Positions 57,332 through 64,000 of a DNA stretch of 64,000 nt are shown here, piece by piece. Position numbers and translations under genes: made by a program. A model generated the notes under the pieces. The model made no database searches. It was not told where the DNA came from and worked only from the letters and a program-made list of their open reading frames with translations. Source of the DNA: Amylostereum areolatum (lineage: Eukaryota > Basidiomycota > Agaricomycetes > Russulales > Stereaceae); the NCBI GenBank assembly GCA_012932865.1, contig SAXG01000012.1, forward strand, positions 372,001-436,000, given 5' to 3'. Every line of letters starts with the position of its first letter. Positions within the stretch are counted from its first letter, which is position 1.

Positions 57332-59409
57332 TTACCCCTCTGGAGCTCTCGCACTCTCACTGGCTTCAGTCTTCTTCCGACCCTCTAATATCTCCCGCTT
57401 CCAGCTGGTATCTATCGGTATGCTTTTCGCTATAGCGTACGACGCGGTTTCCTTCGCTTTATCTGTGAGCTCTGACTGCTTCTTTTTCCCTTTCCCGATG
57501 TGCTCGATCCTGTGGGTCGTGGCACGATTAACGGCAACCAAGCGAGACGTGGTGGAACCTACACCCATAGTGCGGTTTCAGCCTTGCTGACATGCACCTT
57601 CTTCATGTCGACCCCCTTTTCCTCCAATATTCGCAAAAATTGGTGGAAATGCTGCAACCGGCCATTAGCCATCGGGATGGACGACACTGGAATACTGCAA
57701 TTTACCTCGATTGATGTCCTAGTAAAGAGCATTGCTCAAGTACGTTCGCAAGGAGCAACCACACCTACGTACCTGTAATGGCCCGATAGCGGGGATAGCG
57801 TGTGGATAACACCATTCTTCACCGATATCAATCCAGCGGAGGTGACCACCCCGCCCGCCAAAAAAGAAGAGTGTTGGAAAGTCCCGGCCTCTGCGCGACT
57901 TCAATACCTCAACCTGTTTAGTTCAAACTAAGACGTACTTTTTATACCAACAAATATATTGACTTTTTCGGGGAGTGGTTAGTTGAGGAGACAAAACAGT
58001 CAGAAAACGTGTAGGTACAGTTGTTGTCCTGCCCAAAGGGTTAGCATCACTGTGTAGACCATGATAGTGATTGTCGACCCACAGATACATATATCCACGT
58101 ATTCCTCTGGACTGTTTTGCGCATCAGTTTGTCTATCAGACCGTGTATTGTGAAGTTCCTCCGAAGACCTCGAGTCAGTTTGTTCTTCCCTTTGGGTGGA
58201 CCGGCATAATGCATGGCTGCACTGCCCAACGAAGCAGAGGACCCGGATGCTGTCGCAGAAATGGCAGATAGTTCAATCTGTGGTTCTGCTGCATCCGCGA
58301 CTTCGTAGGGTACGATACCCTGACCATGTCCAGCATCTTTCCAGTGGCTTGCGGTGGAATCGACCAACTGGTTGTTTCGCGCCCATCGCAACTTCCCATC
58401 GGAATCGATGTTAACTAGATAGTTGAAGCCTATGATCAACAGCGGTGAGTCGATGGTTCGATGGTCAGACAAGTGGTACGTGCGTTGTTCCGCAGAGAGA
58501 TAGCTAGGTGTATTAGATATCACAAAGTCAACGGGACAAGTCGAAGGAAAGGTCGCGCTACCCACGTTATTTGCTAGTAGAAACGTTTTCAGGATAAATT
58601 GAGGCTGAATTCACCGAGCTAAACGCACTTCTTTCTCAAGTTGCTGGCGTGGACACTCCTTCAAATCCAGGTCTTTTCCACCACCATGATCCAGCCTATA
58701 GATGTAGTTGACCGTTAGCCTGTAATGAGACACACTATACACACCATTTGAAGAAGTTCTCGTCGGTGTCCGCTTCCTTCCATCGTCTGTGGTAGTACTT
58801 TGCGGCAGGCAATGAGACACCACGCTGACTGCAGAGTAAACAACGGCACAGAAATACCTTGACTAGGGTGGGTGAGTAGCGTTAGTCGCGTATGGAAAAA
58901 ATGTACTCACGATTGGAGCCAGTATCGATGTTTTCTGTCGTGAAAAGTTGTTTGTGATTGCATAAGAAAAGAAACAAGCTACAAGTGCCCAACTCACCCG
59001 TCTACGAGTTCAAGCCAGTGCTGCGTCTCGAGATGCTTCCTCGACGCGTCTGGAACATCTGACCCCGCATCCTTGAGCATACTGTTCTTGTCTTGCAGTC
59101 GGTTCGCCAGCACCGCGCCTCGCTTCCAGCGGACTTGACTATTATTGCGTCCTTCACGCGCGTCCGCGTTAGCTGCCTACAAGAGTAATTTGATCATTAG
59201 CCAACCCAAATCGGTTGAATGAGTGTTTTCCGACATGCCTGCGCGCGTGCGGTGCCAGTCGCTTCATCCCAACGCGCCTGGGACGTCAAGTACGTATTCT
59301 TGGCTTGGTTCCGCATTCTCCAACGACGCTGAATGCGAGTGGCTGCTTCTACACGCTTGGAAGGTTCATCTGGGCTAACGTTGCTACGGTGTGCAGAGTT
59401 ATTAGACAT
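57332..59409 (-). CDS. IQ-motif (calmodulin-binding-type) basidiomycete protein
   Basis: The N-terminal exon has an IQ motif ([16 protein letters not shown]) and a helical stretch. Further exons read [97 protein letters not shown] then [12 protein letters not shown], and [19 protein letters not shown] with RNTWIYVS. The C-terminal part, in several short exons, reads [64 protein letters not shown] then VSKAETALW, and [19 protein letters not shown] to a stop at 57332-57334. I recognise the architecture as a family common in Agaricomycetes, with no established function. Two joins (near 58040 and 57540) are off by one base, so exon borders are provisional. Confidence 0.72.
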
Positions 59410-59895
59410 ATATCTGAATGGGCGAGATGGTAGGGAGACGAAGGACCGTATTGGTAGATACCAAGTTGACAGGTAGTATCCTCGCTGTAGTGTGGTGCAA
59501 ACTAGGAGCTCGATGTGAGTGACGTCATGGTAGAACGAGTGATTGTAGGTCCGCGGCTCCGAGATTATGACTGCCTTGCTGGCATGCTGCAGCCTGCCAT
59601 GGCCCATGCGCATACGACAGTTCGCTTATCATTGTTCTGGGATTAGAAATGGTCATTAATGCGCATGCTACATCAAGCATGAAAGGGAAAGATTCACCAA
59701 GTGTAAAGTATTGTGTATGTGCGGAACAGGGACATTGCGTGGGGATATGGAGCACAGATGAAGGGGGAAAGAACGACTGTGACGATGTATGGAAACAAGC
59801 TGGGTGACGTGAAAGGGATCGTGTAACATGCAGCGTGATCGAAACGTAAAACAATGCGAAGAAACTACAGAATATGGATGAAAAATATGAGATCA
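59410..59895. other. spacer IQ gene promoter / BCK1 3' flank
   Basis: 486 bp, both neighbours on the minus strand. No gene recognised. Confidence 0.4.
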
Positions 59896-62800
59896 TCAGA
59901 AGTCCGAATCCTCCTTAGCAATCTCATGGTGACTGAAACCAGTGAACGTCCACCCGGGGGGGACCGTAAGATATGGGTGTTTACGCAGCTCGGCGGCAGA
60001 CGGGCGTTCATCGGGGTTCCTAAAAGGCAATGTGAAACTATGAGCACACAGCAAAGGACGTAGACACATACACCGCGAAGCATTTCTTCCGGAAGTCATC
60101 AGCCTGAGGCGAGAGCGTAATGCCGGACGGAATGGGCGGCGCCTGCTTCGAAGAATACAGCTAATAGTAGGGTACGTTTAGTGGGGACGTCCAGCCGACT
60201 GTTATATAAACGCGTACCTTGACTATAACGGCCATTGCTTCCTCCTTCCTCCACGGTCGTTCCCCAGCCCACATCTCCAGAACAACGCAGCCAACACTCC
60301 AGATGTCTACCTTGGCGTTGTACCCGCCCTTGCCTGTGTTTACAACTTCTGGCGCCATCCAAAACACGGTCCCCTGCATAGCGGTCAGGACGTTCTGTCC
60401 ATTGATATCGTCTGTTCGTTTCGAAATGCCGAAATCCGATATCTTGCACACCCCGCTTTGTTCCACGAGGATGTTGTCCGCTTTGAGATCCTGGAGAAAG
60501 AGTGTTCATGGGTGAGATTAGATATTCCGGGCAATCAAAAGATACTTACGCGATGCAGGATACCCTTGGAAGTGCAGATACTCGAGCCCGCTGAGGATCT
60601 GGGCCGAGAACGACTTCGTCACGTCCTCATCGAAGCGTCCATATTTCCGCAAACAACTACCGACGGAGCCACCAGGAACGTACTCCAAGAAGCTGTACGC
60701 GCGTTAGATGCAAATACAGCAGCTACCGTCAAAGGCAATGAAGGACTTACATGCTCAGGAATGTCGGCGTTTCCTCGAATCCGAGGTACTGCACGATATT
60801 AGGGTGGTCGAGGTCTTTAAGGGTCTCGCTTTCAAGCTTGAGGGCTTCCACCACGTTCACCTGCCTAGTATCGCTCATATCGCTAGCAGTCCGTGGGATC
60901 TCGACTTGCTTGACGGCGATCATTTCACCGGTCGTCACGTTCATTGCAAGGTACACTCGCCCGAAGTTTCCTTTCCCGATCAACTCTCCTCGCACCCATT
61001 TGAATATAGCTGAGCAAGCGAGGTTAACTGTGGTCGAACGAGCCGAGGAAGATAAACATAGCACTTACGTTTGCGAGCAGCGGCGCTGCCAGTGCCCGGA
61101 GAATCTGGCGTGATAGATGCCATGCCCGCCTTGATTTGCCCGGGTGTAACCTCCTCCACTCGACTGTCCCATAGCTTCGTGCTCCTCTTTCTCATCACGT
61201 TTGACATGGCACTCGCCTGACCGCGCGATACACGGCTTATGCGTTGCTTATGTTCCTCAGCGACGACTCTGATCGACTTCTTGTGTCGTCGCTTTTCCTG
61301 CGCGGAAACATTGGCCACGGCTTGGGGTTGCAGAACGGACGGGTAATCCACAGCAGTTGGGGAGGTTCCTCCGGAACTTGCCTCGATCACGGGTTTATCG
61401 AGGTCGTGATCAGGGAAATAGTGTTCCAAGCGGTCGATGACCTCTTCTGGGTTTGGACGCGAGGCCCACGACGAATCCGGTGTGCTCGATTTCCTCTCAG
61501 GCTGTTGACGAGCGGTTGGCGTCCTCCCACCCCAGGCAGCACGCGGTGGAGAAGGCGGCGGATCTCTAGGAGGCGGAGGGAAGTTGGCGGGTATGAGTGT
61601 GGTATAGCCCCCGCCGCCGGAGATCTTCTGCGGAGAAGACGAAGAAGATCCTGGTTCAATCTTGACCGTGAGCGGGGGCCCTCGGTTGGAGCGTGGACGC
61701 GGGGGCATCGGTTGCTTCGCCCAGAGTGTACCGGAATCGTCGTCATCCATAGGTATCTGCCATATAGAGTCCCTCTCACTATCAGAATCGTGATCAGAAT
61801 TTTGACTGTCAGGCGTAGATGGCGTGTCGAGGGAGGCCATAGGAGGAGGTGCTGTAGCAGGGACGGGAGGCAATGGGATCAAGGCTGGGGGAGGGGGCAC
61901 GTATCCTGGTGGAGAACGCAAGGTGGGAGGTAGTGGTGGAGGGGGAGGAATTTGAGGCAATATGAACGATTCTTTGTGACGAATTGTCTGGACCATTGTG
62001 TTGTCACCGCCTCCAGCATCCAGTTGGGCTTGCAACATAGACAGCACGCGAGCTTGCTCCTCCGAGGATATCGTCGAGTCGAATGTTGTGTCGCGCATAG
62101 GACTTCGCAGCGATTCGGCGAACGTTCCTGTAGACAAAGACGGAGTAAGAAAAGGTCCGTAAGGTGACCGAGCTTCATTTTGAGGGCTACGAGGGCTGAC
62201 GGGACTGCGAGGAGGTGATATACGTCTGACATAATGCATACCGGCATCGCTCGCCCCGTTTGTATCCGAGTGGTCCCCAGTGGATGGAACGCGAGATGTT
62301 GGCAATGGCGGCAGCGGTAGGACGCGTGTCGAAGTTGAAGGAGGTGGAAAGTCGTGATGAGTGAGCGGTAACTGACGAACGGGATATAGAGGCGTGGGTG
62401 TTTGGGAAGAAGGAGACCGTGCAGTGTCTGTCTCTTGAATGGGTTGGGCAAAGACGGACACATTGACGGTCCGTGTGATGTGTGGAGGTGGAGGTGGTGG
62501 AGGTGGAACCTCGTCTCCCAACGAAGAGGGTCGAGGGTGGGGGTCTTGAGGTGGGGGGTGGAAGGAAGATCCTGGTGCTGGTGCGGTCGATGATGACGCA
62601 GTCGACGACGACGGAGGCAGGCGATTTGCAGAAGGAGTGAACGGACTGTACGGGTCCGGGGGGGATTGGGCCTGCCCTTGAGGCGGCAATGGTCGCCTGG
62701 GAGGTCGTTGCGTCGTGGGGGAGGGGTAACCCCCTTGTTTGAACGCTGTCTTGGGAGTCTCCGGTGACTGGGTGGGTGCATTCACCGATGCATCATGTCT

Positions 62801-64000
62801 AAGTGACTTGGAAGAGCTATCGCCACTGATGTAGCCGCTGCTAGGAGTCGTTATTCCGTCGCGATACGACGCAGTTTGAGGCACGGGCGGCAGAGGGGGT
62901 ACAGAAGGACGTTGTCCACCCGGGGTTAATACACCAGGATGGTGAGACCTATCTCTCAGGCTCTCCATGCTGCGGGCCGATTTCAAGAGAGGATACGGTG
63001 TCTGTGGCGCCTTGGTCGAAGATAACTCGCGCGGTTGCCATTTGACCGCCCAACCTGCTGGAACGGCATTCCGCCCGGGTCCACGCGACGGACGGTCGAC
63101 GCCTGGGGGTGTCGGCGGCGGCTGCTGCATTCGGGGAGAAAAGAAAGGCGTCGAAGGGGTATATCGAGGAGATTTAACGTTCCGAGTTCGGCCGTTCTCT
63201 TGTGAAGGCGACGGGTTGTCTACCACGACCCACGGCTCTTTCTTCATCGAGGGTCTGCGTTTCGCTTTGTCCGAACCGTGACTTTGCTTCCGGCGAGTGA
63301 CGATGTCTAACATGCTTTCCGTTTCCTTCAAGACTTGTTCTCGCTTATCAGCGGCGTCAGACCCCGAGCGGACGTGCGGAGCCCAAGGCCTTGATTGAAG
63401 AGGAGGGCCATCTTCATCGAAGGAGCTCCGAGACGGATCGGGAGAAGGTCGCCCATGCACATGTTTCGCAGCCATTACGCTCGGATGCCCACGATCCAAG
63501 CGTCCTGGAGTGGGCTGGGGGCGGTCGGGAGAGAGAAAGACGGCGGGTGAGGGTGAACGGGGCTCGGGGGAGGGCTGACGGGGCGCTGTGGGTCGGCGAG
63601 CAGACGGCGTCCCGGGATTTTGAGTGTTGCGTGGGGGAGGCCGGAGTGTAGAGCGATGGCTCTCGTCCGGCCCCTCCGCGTCATCGGATACAGATGGATC
63701 GTAGCCATTTGACGCATCCGCAGGAACGCGTTCACTTGCTGAGGACACGCTCCCGTGCCTAGACTGAGACCGATGTGGGTGACGCAGCGGATACCTAGAG
63801 GTTGAAGGGAGGACCGGAGGTGGAACGGCGCTGGCTGTCGGAGAAGCTACAGGAGATGCCTGCGATGGTTCGTGTACCACTGCAGAGGAGTTTGCGACAA
63901 GGAATTTGAGTGTACCACGCGGGTCACCATGCTCACTGCAGAGATTGAACAGTTGATCGTCCTTGAGAGCATCACCCAGTGCATATGCGCCGATCTCGGT
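59896..64000 (-). CDS. BCK1: MAPKKK of the cell-wall-integrity type (Bck1/Mkh1), partial at right edge
   Basis: The C-terminal STE11-type kinase domain reads [20 protein letters not shown] (P-loop), [10 protein letters not shown] (VAIK lysine), [10 protein letters not shown], a hinge with [22 protein letters not shown] sequence, [12 protein letters not shown] (catalytic Asp), [13 protein letters not shown] (DFG), [33 protein letters not shown], and [16 protein letters not shown], ending AKEDSDF, stop 59896-59898. Upstream is a very long Pro/Ser-rich disordered exon (61080-63900). At the right edge [20 protein letters not shown] continues in frame beyond the window, so the N-terminus is missing. 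Bck1 relays Pkc1 signals to the Mkk-Slt2 cascade. Confidence 0.9.

Noticed and set aside
57332..57960. A separate gene reading [19 protein letters not shown]
   Set aside because: Another frame with short introns gives the conserved end of the neighbouring IQ protein ([19 protein letters not shown]), so this is its C-terminus.
61879..62781. 300-codon His/Arg/Pro-rich ORF
   Set aside because: Shifted-frame shadow of the long disordered Bck1 exon.
1..64000. CRISPR arrays, rRNA, secondary-metabolite or mating-type cluster
   Set aside because: No regularly spaced repeats, no rRNA sequence, no PKS/NRPS/terpene cyclase, no homeodomain or pheromone-receptor genes; the genes are mainly housekeeping.

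Overview
This is a stretch of a filamentous basidiomycete (probably Agaricomycete) nuclear chromosome. Genes are dense on both strands, most have many short introns (about 45-70 nt, GT-AG), coding sequence is GC-rich, and the gene content is eukaryotic and fungal: a fungal Mim2, a CSL/Lag1 transcription factor, a basidiomycete-type IQ-motif protein, septin and Bck1. I count about 33 protein genes. I found no rRNA, tRNA or CRISPR.

Layout. 0-8 kb: tail of a gamma-glutamyltransferase-like gene, PP2C phosphatase, ESCRT-III Vps20, U-box cyclophilin PPIL2 and a mitochondrial PPR protein. 8-20 kb: Mim2, an MFS sugar transporter, a TDA3-like FAD oxidoreductase diverging from a mitochondrial DEAD-like helicase, a DUF4203/TMEM198-type membrane protein and a cis-prenyltransferase (Rer2). 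20-35 kb: a SWIM/RING protein gene cut by a 1.19 kb inverted-repeat element, an orphan gene, CSL transcription factor, pyruvate kinase, a GT32-like glycosyltransferase, ribulose-phosphate epimerase and COX subunit VIa. 35-51 kb: Rpn2, importin alpha, Lsm5, bS16m, an ACBP-ankyrin protein, succinyl-CoA ligase alpha, Mtr10 and septin Cdc3. 51-64 kb: an orphan gene, a decayed nitrilase copy beside an apparently intact one, mS35, CZIB (DUF866), an IQ-motif protein and a Bck1-type MAPKKK running off the right edge.

The genes are mostly housekeeping and do not form a biosynthetic cluster. Eight encode likely mitochondrial products (PP2C, PPR, Mim2, helicase, COX13, bS16m, Lsc1, mS35), but they are scattered among unrelated genes.

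The most notable features are: (1) the inverted-repeat element inside the SWIM/RING gene, with imperfect ~65 bp TIRs and a TA (or GTAC) duplication; (2) the nitrilase pseudogene, whose catalytic-cysteine codon has become a stop; (3) many single-base frame breaks, mostly +1, in conserved genes between about 3 and 35 kb, including pyruvate kinase, which look like assembly insertions. I did not find a convincing new multi-gene system.
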